Origin: Pseudomonas graminis
Lineage (GTDB): Bacteria; Pseudomonadota; Gammaproteobacteria; Pseudomonadales; Pseudomonadaceae
Length of the DNA stretch: 51,504 nucleotides
Direction of reading: 5' to 3'
NCBI RefSeq assembly: GCF_900111735.1
Contig: NZ_FOHW01000022.1
Coordinates: 1 to 51,504, forward strand
Below are positions 26,614 through 36,600 of this stretch, one piece after another. A program made the position numbers and the translations under genes. The notes below the pieces were generated by a model. That model saw nothing but the letters and a program-made list of their open reading frames with translations, did no database searches and had not been told where the DNA came from. Position 1 is the stretch's first letter, and each line of letters begins with the position of its first letter.

Positions 26614-26958
26614 ATGCAGAATGAAGACGTCGCCGCGTTCTGCCTGAGTCTTCCGGGTGCTCGGGAGGATTACAAATGGGGCGGTGTCAGGGTTTTCTCC
26701 ATCGCGGAGACCAAGATGTTCGCGGTGATGGGCCTGGCCGGTAACGACCTGTCGTTCAAGGTCGGCGCCGAGCTGTTCCTCGGCTACGTCGACCGTCCGG
26801 GCGTACGCCCTGCGCCGTACCTGGCCCGCGCCCACTGGGTCACCCTCACCTACCCGTTCGCCATGGGCGAAGACGAGCTGAAAGAGTTGCTGACCCGCTC
26901 CCACCAATTAGTGGTCGGCAAGCTGTCGAAGCGTCGGCAAGTGGCGCTCAAGCTGTGA
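26614..26958 (+). CDS. MmcQ/YjbR family protein
   Basis: 114 aa. The family features are the N-terminal LSLPGAREDYKWGG and the strand FAVMGLAGNDLSFKV, giving the double-wing CyaY-like fold. The biochemical role of YjbR proteins is not settled; DNA binding has been proposed. It follows cueR by 44 bases and could share the copper-operon transcript, but nothing in the sequence ties it to copper. Confidence 0.87.
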   Translation: MQNEDVAAFCLSLPGAREDYKWGGVRVFSIAETKMFAVMGLAGNDLSFKVGAELFLGYVDRPGVRPAPYLARAHWVTLTYPFAMGEDELKELLTRSHQLVVGKLSKRRQVALKL

Positions 26959-26988
26959 ACGCGTCCAATCAGCCGCGTAAGTGAGTGT

Positions 26989-27429
26989 TTAAAACAGGTG
27001 GCGGGAGATCAGACTGCCGCCGAACAGCAGCCGGTCCATCCAGAACAATTCGTGCAGAAGCACTATCAGCCAGAACACCAACTGGTACGAAAACTTGCGG
27101 GTCTTGTGGCGAAACACTTGCTGGGCCAGCAGCGCACCCGGCCAGCCGCCGAGCAGCTCAGTGGCGTGCAGCAGCTTTTCGGGGGTGCGCTGGCCGTCGT
27201 GCCGCGCCTGCTTCTTGTCGTAGCCGTACAAGGCAAAGGCGATGACGCTCATCAGCCCGTAGATCGCCGCCGGCAGCCAACTGCCGCCGCTTGTCCAGTA
27301 GGTAACGACGCCGTAGCCCGGCAAGCCGCAAAGCAACAGCAGCGCCAGCAGCTTGAGTTTCAGAAAGCGCACGACCGGTGTGCCAGCGGCCCGCCGACCC
27401 GGGTTTTGCGGTTCAGAGCGTTGAGTCAT
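26989..27429 (-). CDS. DUF1294 membrane protein
   Basis: 146 aa with hydrophobic segments at about 22-42, 50-68 and 115-134, and the DUF1294 core ALYGYDKKQAR followed by LLHATELLGGWPGALLAQQ and RHKTRKFSYQ. The function is unknown. Some family members carry an N-terminal cold-shock domain; this one does not. It starts 7 bases after the uppP stop and is probably translated from the same mRNA. Confidence 0.87.
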   Translation of the reverse strand: MTQRSEPQNPGRRAAGTPVVRFLKLKLLALLLLCGLPGYGVVTYWTSGGSWLPAAIYGLMSVIAFALYGYDKKQARHDGQRTPEKLLHATELLGGWPGALLAQQVFRHKTRKFSYQLVFWLIVLLHELFWMDRLLFGGSLISRHLF

Positions 27430-27436
27430 CGGAAGA

Positions 27437-28267
27437 TCAGCCCTGCACGCTGGACCAGTCGATCCAGCCGAATTGCCAGGTCGCCAGAATCAGCAAACCA
27501 AAGGCGATGCGGTACCAGGCGAACACGTCGTAGCTGTGGGTGGCGATGAACTTCAGCAGGCCGCGCACGGCGATCATGGCGAAGATGAACGCGGCGATGA
27601 AGCCGATGGCGAACACCGGCAGGTCGTCTGGCTGGAACAGGTGGCGGTATTTGTACCCCGAGTACACCGACGCCGCGATCATGGTCGGCATCGCCAGAAA
27701 GAACGAAAATTCGGTGGCAGTCTTGCGTGACAGGCCGAACAGCAGCCCGCCAATGATGGTCGAGCCCGACCGCGACGTGCCGGGAATCATCGCCAGGCAT
27801 TGCGCGAAGCCGACCTTCAACGCATCCACCCAAGTCATCTCATCCACGGTCTCGGCGTGAACCACATGCTCGCGGCGCTCGGCCCAGAGCATGATGAAGC
27901 CGCCCACCACCAGCGCCACGGCGACAGTGATCGGGTTAAACAGGTATTGATGGATCAGATCGGCAAACAGTACCCCGAGCACCATGGCCGGCAGCACGCC
28001 AACGATCAGGTTGGCGGTGAAACGCCGTGCTTCGGGCCGCGTAGGCAAACCGGTGACGACGTCGAGGATTTTGCGGCGAAATTCCCACATCACCGCCAGG
28101 ATCGCGCCCAGTTGAATAATGATATTGAACGCCATCGCGCGTTCGCCGCCAAAACCGATCAGATCCGCAACGATGATCTGATGGCCCGTGCTGGAAATCG
28201 GCAAAAACTCCGTCAGCCCTTCTACAACCCCAAGTATCAGCGCCTGTGCAGCGGTCCAAAGATCCAT
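27437..28267 (-). CDS. uppP: undecaprenyl-diphosphatase (bacitracin resistance)
   Basis: 276 aa integral membrane enzyme that dephosphorylates undecaprenyl diphosphate and recycles the peptidoglycan carrier lipid. Two family signatures are present: EGLTEFLPISSTGH (about 16-29, with the E-x3-E pair and histidine) and PGTSRSGST. About eight membrane segments are visible. Two in-frame ATGs lie at 28270 and 28267; the second gives a better distance from GGGGGA and the usual MDLW start. It forms an operon with the DUF1294 gene. Confidence 0.95.
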   Translation of the reverse strand: MDLWTAAQALILGVVEGLTEFLPISSTGHQIIVADLIGFGGERAMAFNIIIQLGAILAVMWEFRRKILDVVTGLPTRPEARRFTANLIVGVLPAMVLGVLFADLIHQYLFNPITVAVALVVGGFIMLWAERREHVVHAETVDEMTWVDALKVGFAQCLAMIPGTSRSGSTIIGGLLFGLSRKTATEFSFFLAMPTMIAASVYSGYKYRHLFQPDDLPVFAIGFIAAFIFAMIAVRGLLKFIATHSYDVFAWYRIAFGLLILATWQFGWIDWSSVQG

Positions 28268-28399
28268 CATTCCCCCGGATGGAGCCTGCTCATGGCAAGG
28301 CTCTCTTGATATGTATTACAAACTGTTGCGCGCACGATAAACGGTCGCGCGTAAAAAAAGCATGAACGCAGGCTGTCTGGATCGGGCTTGAGCGCGGCG

Positions 28400-28434
28400 A
28401 TGCTAGCAGACCTTTCTGACGAACGCGCTAGCAT
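28400..28434. promoter_or_regulatory. 8-bp inverted repeat in the uppP/pnuC gap
   Basis: ATGCTAGC (28400-28407) and GCTAGCAT (28427-28434) are perfect arms 19 bases apart. The 356-bp gap between divergent uppP and pnuC holds no other gene. It may be an operator; no regulator was identified. Confidence 0.4.
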
Positions 28435-28623
28435 GAATACTGGCGCGAAGGGTTTGACGTTTACCCTGTTGTCGTTACATTTCCTCTATGAACGCAGCTT
28501 GCTGCCCGGACAGTTTTTCTACTGCCTTTTCAGACGCTTCCGATGCATCATCGCGTCCCACCTCGAGCGTTAAAGCGCCTACAATCGCCGACCCGTTTCT
28601 TCACCGTTTCCTCAGGAGTTGCC

Positions 28624-29187
28624 ATGTCAGGGCTTGAACTGTTCGCCGCTGCACTCGGTGTCATTGCCGTCTGGCTGACAGTCAAACAGAACCCGTGGTG
28701 CTGGCCGATCGGACTGATCATGGTGCTGCTCTACACCTGGATCTTCTTTGACGTGAAGCTCTATTCCGACATGCTGCTCCAGGTCGTCTACGCCGGGCTG
28801 CAAGTGTATGGCTGGTGGCAATGGACCCGACGGGGCGCGGCGGAAAGCGGCCGCATCGTCACCTCGCTGGGCAACGGCAGCCTGCTGCTCAGTCTGGTGG
28901 CCGGCGCGGTGGTCAGCTTTGTGCTAGGCGCGGCCATGGCCCATTTCACCGATGCCGCTCAACCCTGGCTGGACGCCGCACTGACCGGTTACAGCCTGGT
29001 GGCGCAGGTCTGGATGGCGCAGAAACGCGTGCAGTGCTGGCCGCTGTGGATCCTGCTCGATGTGATCTTCGTCGGCCTGTTTCTCTACAAGGCGCTGTAC
29101 CTCACCGCCGGCCTGTACGCGCTGTTCACCCTGCTCGCCGTGCAAGGCTGGCGCGACTGGCGCGCCGACCCTGCGCTGGCGCGTTGA
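28624..29187 (+). CDS. pnuC: PnuC-family nicotinamide riboside transporter
   Basis: 187 aa inner-membrane protein. The tryptophan-rich segments (PWCWPIGLI, LQVYGWWQWT, VQCWPLWILLDV) are the PnuC signature for nicotinamide riboside uptake. The ATG follows CAGGAG, and a -10-like TACAAT lies at 28579. The NadR-type kinase gene starts 5 bases after the stop, which fits vitamin trapping: the riboside enters by facilitated diffusion and is phosphorylated inside. No NAD riboswitch was recognised in the leader. Confidence 0.93.
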   Translation: MSGLELFAAALGVIAVWLTVKQNPWCWPIGLIMVLLYTWIFFDVKLYSDMLLQVVYAGLQVYGWWQWTRRGAAESGRIVTSLGNGSLLLSLVAGAVVSFVLGAAMAHFTDAAQPWLDAALTGYSLVAQVWMAQKRVQCWPLWILLDVIFVGLFLYKALYLTAGLYALFTLLAVQGWRDWRADPALAR

Positions 29188-29192
29188 TCGGC

Positions 29193-29717
29193 ATGAAAGT
29201 GCTGGTACTGACAGGGCCTGAGTCCAGCGGCAAGAGCTGGCTGGCGGAAGAGATTCAGCGGCAGTTCGGGGGCGTGCTGGTGGGCGAATACGTACGCCAG
29301 TACATCGATGAGGTGCAGCGGGACACCGTTTACGCAGACATCAATCTCATCGCCCATCAGCAACTGGCCCGGGAAGACGCCGCCCGTGCGATCAAGCCGG
29401 CGCTGCTGATCCTCGACACCCATTTGCTCAGCAACATCCTCTGGAGCCGTACGCTGTTCAACGACTGCCCGGCATGGCTCGAAACCGCCCTTGCCGAGCG
29501 CCAGTACGATCTGCACCTGTTGCTGTCGCCGGAAGGTGTCGAGTGGGTGGGCGACGGTCAGCGCTGCCAGCCGAACCTGGGCGAACGCCAGGCATTCTTC
29601 GACGCCAGCCGGCAATGGCTGGTGGCCCATGGGCAGCCTTTCGAGGTGATTGGCGGGAGCTGGAGCGATCGCAGCGAGCGCGCATTGCAGCGGGTCGCCC
29701 GGTTGTTGAACGACTGA
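29193..29717 (+). CDS. NadR-type ribosylnicotinamide kinase (kinase domain only)
   Basis: 174 aa AAA-type P-loop protein. Walker A is GPESSGKS (8-15); VGEYVRQYIDE and LLILDTH follow as in the NadR kinase domain. It lacks the N-terminal regulator and NMN adenylyltransferase parts of enterobacterial NadR. It should phosphorylate nicotinamide riboside to NMN. The ribosome site is weak, so translation probably depends on pnuC, 5 bases upstream. Confidence 0.87.
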   Translation: MKVLVLTGPESSGKSWLAEEIQRQFGGVLVGEYVRQYIDEVQRDTVYADINLIAHQQLAREDAARAIKPALLILDTHLLSNILWSRTLFNDCPAWLETALAERQYDLHLLLSPEGVEWVGDGQRCQPNLGERQAFFDASRQWLVAHGQPFEVIGGSWSDRSERALQRVARLLND

Positions 29718-29769
29718 ATGCCTGCACCCCGGACGTGCGCGCAGGCGGCTGAATCGGCCCGGTGCCTGG

Positions 29770-31122
<1,353 letters not shown>

Positions 31123-31219
31123 GTAAGTTTCCTAAGCGCCGGGGTCGCGTAATGATCCATGGAGAAACGTTCTTATAAACAGGGCCTTGTGAAGGCCGAT
31201 TGACACCATAGCAAGATTA

Positions 31220-31250
31220 TTGACACACCCTTGGACCGATTCTCTATAAG
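31220..31250 (+). promoter_or_regulatory. strong sigma70-like promoter with long leader
   Basis: TTGACA (31220-31225) is followed by TCTATA at 17 bases or TATAAG at 19 bases, near consensus. It points along the plus strand into about 250 bases without a plus-strand gene before 31509. The stretch may hold a long 5' leader or a small RNA; no clear terminator was seen in it. Confidence 0.5.
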
Positions 31251-31405
31251 ACTAAGATCGAAACGTGCTTAGCGCGTTGGTGAGCGACCAAGCGACCTCG
31301 GACGTGAAAACGCGGGCATTGCAGGAGTTTGGCCCAGGCGCGCCAAGGACGCGCGGTTGAAACGGCGCTTAAAATAAATCAAGAAATTTCAGGAATGGGT
31401 GTGAC

Positions 31406-31510
31406 TCAGCCCAGGGGGACGGTCATCAGTACAAGTAGCAACACCAGGACACCGAGCGAAACGCCCGCCGCCGGTGCGAAATGGATACGGGCACTTTGAG
31501 GACAGTCCAT
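31406..31510 (-). CDS. possible 34-aa single-span membrane protein
   Basis: A small frame MDCPQSARIHF... ends in one hydrophobic helix (GVSLGVLVLLLVLMTV, about 16-31). AAGGGGG lies 6 bases before the ATG. Its start overlaps, on the opposite strand, the start of the gene at 31509, which is unusual and lowers confidence. It is too small for composition tests; conservation would decide it. Confidence 0.35.
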   Translation of the reverse strand: MDCPQSARIHFAPAAGVSLGVLVLLLVLMTVPLG

Positions 31511-31775
31511 GAACGCCCCCTTGCGCTTCAACGATGCTTTGCTGATTGCCGGTCACGCCTTTGAACCCTTCCAGTGCGTGGCCTGGGCCCCACAGGATGG
31601 CAACGGCGAACTGAGCCTGACCGTCGTCGACCGCACCAGCACCCGCATTGGCCGCAAACAGATTCCCAGCAGCGCCTACTCCGATCCGAAACAACTGGCG
31701 CAGTTTCTCGAACAGGCCCGTGCCGAGATCAGCGGCGACGGCTACAGCCTGGAACCATGGACCATGCCCGCCTGA
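31509..31775 (+). CDS. small hypothetical protein, 88 aa
   Basis: An 88-aa soluble protein starting MNAPLRFNDALLIAGHAFEP, with a strand-rich centre (ELSLTVVDRTSTRIGRK) and a C-terminal helix plus LEPWTMPA. I do not recognise the family. There is no signal peptide. It is preceded by a long leader behind a strong promoter and followed by the convergent cobalt-insertion genes. Confidence 0.65.
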   Translation: MNAPLRFNDALLIAGHAFEPFQCVAWAPQDGNGELSLTVVDRTSTRIGRKQIPSSAYSDPKQLAQFLEQARAEISGDGYSLEPWTMPA

Positions 31776-31811
31776 ACGGCTGGCATTGATACGCCGGCCG
31801 ACAAAGCGCTG

Positions 31812-32510
31812 TCAGCATTCATCGATGTGGCGGTAGTCGGCGTTTAGCAGCACGGCGATATCCCGGGCGCGGCCCAGTCGGATGGGCCCACGCTCGATAT
31901 CAATCAGCAGCACGGGACCACTGAACAAGGGAAGCGGCTGCGAAGGTTGTGCTGATAGCGCCGGCATGTCCTTGACGCGCCCGTCCGTAAGGATCAGTAC
32001 CCGTTGCTGTTCCGCCGGGCAGCGCTTCTGCCGTTTCGCAGACCAGTCGGCCGCTTGATCGATCGCATCAAACAGCGGCGTGCCGCCTCCGGCACCCAGT
32101 CCATCAAGCCAAGGCTGCAACCCGGCGCTGGCCTTCAGGCCCTGTTGCTGCCAGCGCGCGCCGCTGCCGCTGGCGGTGAGCAACGCCAGTCGGGCGCGCT
32201 GCCGATACGCATCATCGAACACCCCCGCCAACAACCCCTTTGCCTGACTCAACGCCTGATTGCGCCGGGTCGATGCCGACGCGTCGACGATCACCAGCCA
32301 GAGCTGCTCCGGCCGGCGACTGCGTGGCTGATGGAGCAGATCGCTGCGCACCCGAGGGCGCCCGCGCAACAAGGTCGGCAGCCAGGCAATCGCGCCCTCC
32401 GCGCCGGGGCGGGCAGCGCCGTTTCGGCCGCCGCCCAGTGTGCCCGGTCGCGGGCTGGCATTCGCCCCCTTCGACGGCCGGGGGCGAATGCCTAGGGCTT
32501 TTTTGGCCAG
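31812..32510 (-). CDS. VWA-domain protein (ChlD/BchD-like partner of ChlI), start uncertain
   Basis: The last gene of the cobW-cobN-chlI unit. The von Willebrand A fold begins with LWLVIVDASAS (metal-binding DxSxS) and has GAGGGTPL and VLILTDGR. It corresponds to the integrin-like part of magnesium chelatase subunit D and should work with ChlI as the AAA+/VWA motor for CobN. The frame is open from 32558, but has no ATG or GTG. The readable N-terminus GTLGGGRNGAARPG...AWLPTLLRGRP begins well upstream of the first TTG (32375). Candidates are CTG at 32510 (overlapping chlI), ATT at 32489, CTG at 32438 or TTG at 32375. An N-terminal frameshift after an ATG at 32461 in another frame is also possible. 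Confidence 0.72.
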   Translation of the reverse strand: MAKKALGIRPRPSKGANASPRPGTLGGGRNGAARPGAEGAIAWLPTLLRGRPRVRSDLLHQPRSRRPEQLWLVIVDASASTRRNQALSQAKGLLAGVFDDAYRQRARLALLTASGSGARWQQQGLKASAGLQPWLDGLGAGGGTPLFDAIDQAADWSAKRQKRCPAEQQRVLILTDGRVKDMPALSAQPSQPLPLFSGPVLLIDIERGPIRLGRARDIAVLLNADYRHIDEC

Positions 32511-33532
32511 TGGGGCACTTCTTTGCGGTCGCCCTCCTGCACGCTGCGGGCGGGCATCTCACCCCAACTGCCCTCGCCGGTTTCTGGCGCGTCATGCTGC
32601 GGCTGAGCATCGTTGTTTGGTTTCGGCGGGTTTTGCTCTGAAGACGCAGGCGGTTGAGGTGGGGACTGATGCGGCGGTTGCGGTTCGCGACGACGATGGC
32701 GCAAGGCGAAATCTGCCACGGCGTCGATGTCCGCCTCGGTGATATGCGCAGCACCACGCCACGCGGCATGGGCACGCGCCGCCCGCAACCAGACCAGATC
32801 CGCGCGCAACCCGTCGACCCCGGCGGCAAAACAGCGCTCGGTGATGAGGCCCAGACTGACGTCATCCAGCTCGATGTCGGGCAACAGCCCTCGTGCGGTT
32901 TCGCAACGGGCCTTCAACGCCTGCTGTTGCGGGGCCCATTGCTGACCGAACGCCTCAGGCGCGGCGTCGAAATCCAGCCGACGGCGGATGATCTGCCCGC
33001 GCTGTTCGGGCAATGTCTGCCCGCTCAACGCCACGTTCAGGCCAAAACGATCGAGCAGTTGCGGGCGCAGTTCGCCTTCTTCCGGGTTCATGGTGCCAAT
33101 CAGCACAAAGCGCGCCGCATGGCGGTGGGAGATGCCGTCGCGCTCCACCAGATTGACGCCGCTGGCGGCCACATCCAGGAGCAGATCGACCAGATGGTCC
33201 GGCAGCAGATTGACCTCGTCGACGTACAGCACGCCGCCGTCCGCCTTGGCCAGAACCCCAGGGGAGAAAGCCGCGCGGCCCTCGCCCAGTGCCGCGTCAA
33301 GGTCCAGCGTGCCGACCAGCCGTTCTTCCGTGGCACCCAGCGGCAGCGTGACGAACTGACCGCTGGCCAACAGGTCCGCCAGCCCTCGGGCCAGGGTCGA
33401 TTTGGCCATGCCACGCGGCCCCTCGATCAACACACCGCCGATTTTCGGGTCGATGGCGGTCAGGCACAGGGCGAGCTTCAAGTCATCGGCACCGACCACG
33501 GCGGCCAGGGGGAAATGGGGGGTGTCGGTCAT
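32492..33532 (-). CDS. chlI: ChlI/BchI-like AAA+ ATPase of cobalt/magnesium chelatase
   Basis: 346 aa. Walker A is GPRGMAKST (38-46), Walker B VLYVDEVNLL, followed by the sensor motif LIGTMNPEEGELRPQLLDRFG typical of chelatase I subunits. The last 75 residues are a Pro/Gln/Asn-rich tail. In Pseudomonas, ChlI with a VWA protein is thought to replace CobST in powering CobN; Mg-chelatase for chlorophyll is excluded by context. The ATG overlaps the stop of the preceding 31-aa frame (ATGA). Confidence 0.93.
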   Translation of the reverse strand: MTDTPHFPLAAVVGADDLKLALCLTAIDPKIGGVLIEGPRGMAKSTLARGLADLLASGQFVTLPLGATEERLVGTLDLDAALGEGRAAFSPGVLAKADGGVLYVDEVNLLPDHLVDLLLDVAASGVNLVERDGISHRHAARFVLIGTMNPEEGELRPQLLDRFGLNVALSGQTLPEQRGQIIRRRLDFDAAPEAFGQQWAPQQQALKARCETARGLLPDIELDDVSLGLITERCFAAGVDGLRADLVWLRAARAHAAWRGAAHITEADIDAVADFALRHRRREPQPPHQSPPQPPASSEQNPPKPNNDAQPQHDAPETGEGSWGEMPARSVQEGDRKEVPHWPKKP

Positions 33533-33624
33533 GTTCTATTCTCTTCAAGCCGCAGGTCAGTCATGTCGTTCAAGCCGGTCAGGCGCCTTTGCAGACTGCC
33601 CGGCAGGCGCTCTTCCAGGCTCAT
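33529..33624 (-). CDS. 31-aa ORF coupled to cobN and chlI
   Basis: The frame MSLEERLPGSLQRRL... ends ...RLEENRT. Its ATG overlaps the cobN stop (ATGA, 33621-33624) and its stop overlaps the chlI start (ATGA, 33529-33532), so it fills the cobN-chlI gap exactly. It is amphipathic and helical by composition. It may be a tiny partner of CobN/ChlI or merely a translational relay that hands ribosomes to chlI. I know of no family. Confidence 0.5.
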   Translation of the reverse strand: MSLEERLPGSLQRRLTGLNDMTDLRLEENRT

Positions 33625-36600
33625 GACTCTTCGATGTCCAGCAACAGATTCTCCAGCGCCTCGCGGTACTCGCCCGGTTCCTGCCACAAGCCGCGCTGTT
33701 GCGCTTCAAGCATGCGCTCGGTCATGTCCCGCAACGCGTCGGGGTTGTGCTGCTGGATGAAATCGCGGGTCGAGGGGTCCATCAGATAGGCATCGGCCAG
33801 CAGCGCGTATTGGTGATCGTCGATCAGCTCGGTGGTGGCGTCGAAGGCGAACAGAAAATCAACCGTCGCCGCCATCTCGAACGCGCCTTTGTAGCCGTGG
33901 CGCTTGACCCCTTCAATCCACTTCGGATTGGCCGCCCGGGAGCGCACCACGCGGTTGAGTTCTTCCTTCAGCGTACGGATCTTCGGCAGATCGGGCTGGC
34001 TGTGGTCGCCGTGATAACTGGCGACCTTCCCGCCGGACAGGCTTTCCACCGCCGCCAGCATCCCGCCCTGGAACTGGTAGTAATCGTTGGAATCCAGCAG
34101 GTCGTGTTCGCGATTGTCCTGGTTCTGCAGCACCGCCTGGACCTGCCCCAGCCGCTTGGCAAAACCGTCACGGGCCGGCGTGCCTTCGTCGCTGCCGCCG
34201 TAGGCATAGCCGCCCCAGTTCAGATAGACCTCGGCGAGGTCTTCGCGGCTCTGCCACAAGCGCCCGTCAATAGCGTTCTGCACCCCCGCGCCATAGGCGC
34301 CCGGTTTGGCACCGAAGATGCGCCAGCCAGCCTGCTTCGCCGCTTGCTCGGCATCCAGCCCGTCGCGCAGCAGTTGCTCGCGCTCCTGGCGCACGCGGGC
34401 GGCCAGCGGGTTCATGTCGTCTGGCTCGTCCAGCGCGGCGACGGCCTGCACCGCGGCATCGAACAGGCGGATCAGGTTGGCAAACGCATCGCGGAAGAAA
34501 CCGGAGACACGAAGGGTGACATCGACACGAGGCCGATCGAGCAGGCTCAGAGGCAGGATCTCGAAATCATCGACGCGCTGGCTGCCCGTCGCCCACACCG
34601 GACGCACGCCCATCAGCGCCATGGCCTGGGCGATGTCATCACCGCCGGTGCGCATGGTCGCCGTGCCCCAGACCGAAAGCCCGAGTTGACGTAAATAATC
34701 ACCATGATCCTGTAAGTGCCTCTCCAGCAACAGGTTTGCGGACTGGAAGCCAATGCGCCAAGCGGTCATGGTCGGAAGATTGCGGACGTCCACGGAGAAG
34801 AAATTGCGCCCGGTGGGCAGCACGTCCAGCCGTCCGCGACTGGGGGCGCCGCTTGGCCCGGCAGGGACGAATCGGCCACTCAAAGCGCCAAGGAGGTTTG
34901 TCATCTCGGCAGGGCCGCACGCGTCAAGACGCGGAATCACAACCTCACGTAGCGACTGAGCAATCTCGTCCAAGCTATTGTTTTCGAATGGCTTTTCATT
35001 CGTAAGACCGGCTGCGATCTGTTCGATCATTTGCGCTGCCAGCAGCTCCAGCCGCTCGCGGGTATCGCCCGTCGTGCGCCACGGTTCAGCGCTGACTTCA
35101 TGTAATACCTGAGGTTTAGCGCCGGCCCACGGCGCACCCAAATCACAATCCAGCGGGTCGAAATCCAGCGCCAGCGCCTGACTCAACGCCCGCAGGAGAC
35201 TGGCCTGACCACCGCGACCATCGCCGCGAGGCACACGCACCATCGCCAACAGCGTGTCGATGCGCAGCCGGCCCGTGGGCGACTCGCCGAACACGTGCAG
35301 GCCATCGCGGATCTGCGATTCCTTCAGGTCACACAGATAAGTGTCCAGACGCGGCAGCCACACGGCGGCGTCGGCCTCGCTGTTCGCAGCCCCGTCCATG
35401 GCCAGTTCGCGGTCGATATGGGTTTCGCGCACCAGCCTGAGAATGTCTTTCTGCAGCTCCCGGGCACGGCGTGGGTCGAGCAGCTGGGCTTCGTAATACT
35501 CGTCCGCCAGCAGTTCGAGATCGCGCAACGGACCGTAGGTTTCGGCGCGGGTCAGCGGCGGCATCAAGTGGTCGATAATCACCGCCTGGGTGCGGCGCTT
35601 GGCCTGGGCGCCCTCGCCCGGGTCATTGACGATGAACGGGTAGATATTCGGCATCGGCCCCAGGATCGCGTCCGGCCAGCAGTGCTCGGACAGGCCGACG
35701 CCTTTGCCCGGCAGCCACTCCAGATTGCCGTGTTTGCCAACGTGGATGACAGCGTGGGCGCCATAGCGTTTGCGCAGCCAGAAGTAGAACGCCAGATAAC
35801 CGTGGGGCGGGACCAGATCGGGGTCGTGATACACCGCGCTGTGGTCCACGTTGTAGCCCCGTGCGGGTTGAATGCCGACGAAGGTCATGCCGAAACGCAG
35901 GCCGGCGATCATCATCCGCCCGTCCCGGCACATGGGGTCGGTGTCCGGGGCGCCCCATCGCGCGATGACGGCATCGCGATTGGCTTGCGGCAAAACCTGA
36001 AACGCGGCCATGTACTCGTCCATGGCCATGCTCTGATGGCACGGCCGTTGATCGAGGCTGTCCGGGTCGTTGGTAACGCCGCCGAGCAAGGCGTGAATCA
36101 GTGCGGTGCCGGTCTCGGGCAAGTCCTCGACCGGATAACCTTCGGCCTGCATGGCCTTGAGGATGTTCAGCGCGGCCGCCGGCGTGTCGAGGCCGACGCC
36201 GTTGCCGATGCGCCCGTCACGGGTCGGGTAGTTGGCGAGAATCAGCGCCACCCGCTTGTCGGTTTTGGCAGTACGGGCCAGCAGCACCCAGCGCCGGGCC
36301 AGTTCGGCGACGAAATCCATGCGCCCCGGCTGGGCGCGGTAGCAGACCACGTCGGACTGGCTGCGCTCGCTGTGCCAGGCCAGGTCCTTGAAGCTGATCG
36401 GCCGGCTGATGATGCGCCCGTCCAGTTCCGGCAACGCGATGTGCATGGCCAGATCGCGAGATCCCAGGCCTTGGGCGCTGGCCTGCCAGGCGGGTTCGTT
36501 GTCCTGGGCACAGATGGCTTGAATGACCGGGATGTCCCGGCGGAACGGCCGTACATCCGGCGCGTCCGGGCTGGATTGGGCGAAGCCGGTGGTGTTGAGA

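Noticed and set aside
28271..28623. NAD-related riboswitch upstream of pnuC
   Set aside because: I saw no recognisable aptamer core; only a -10-like element and a short inverted repeat.
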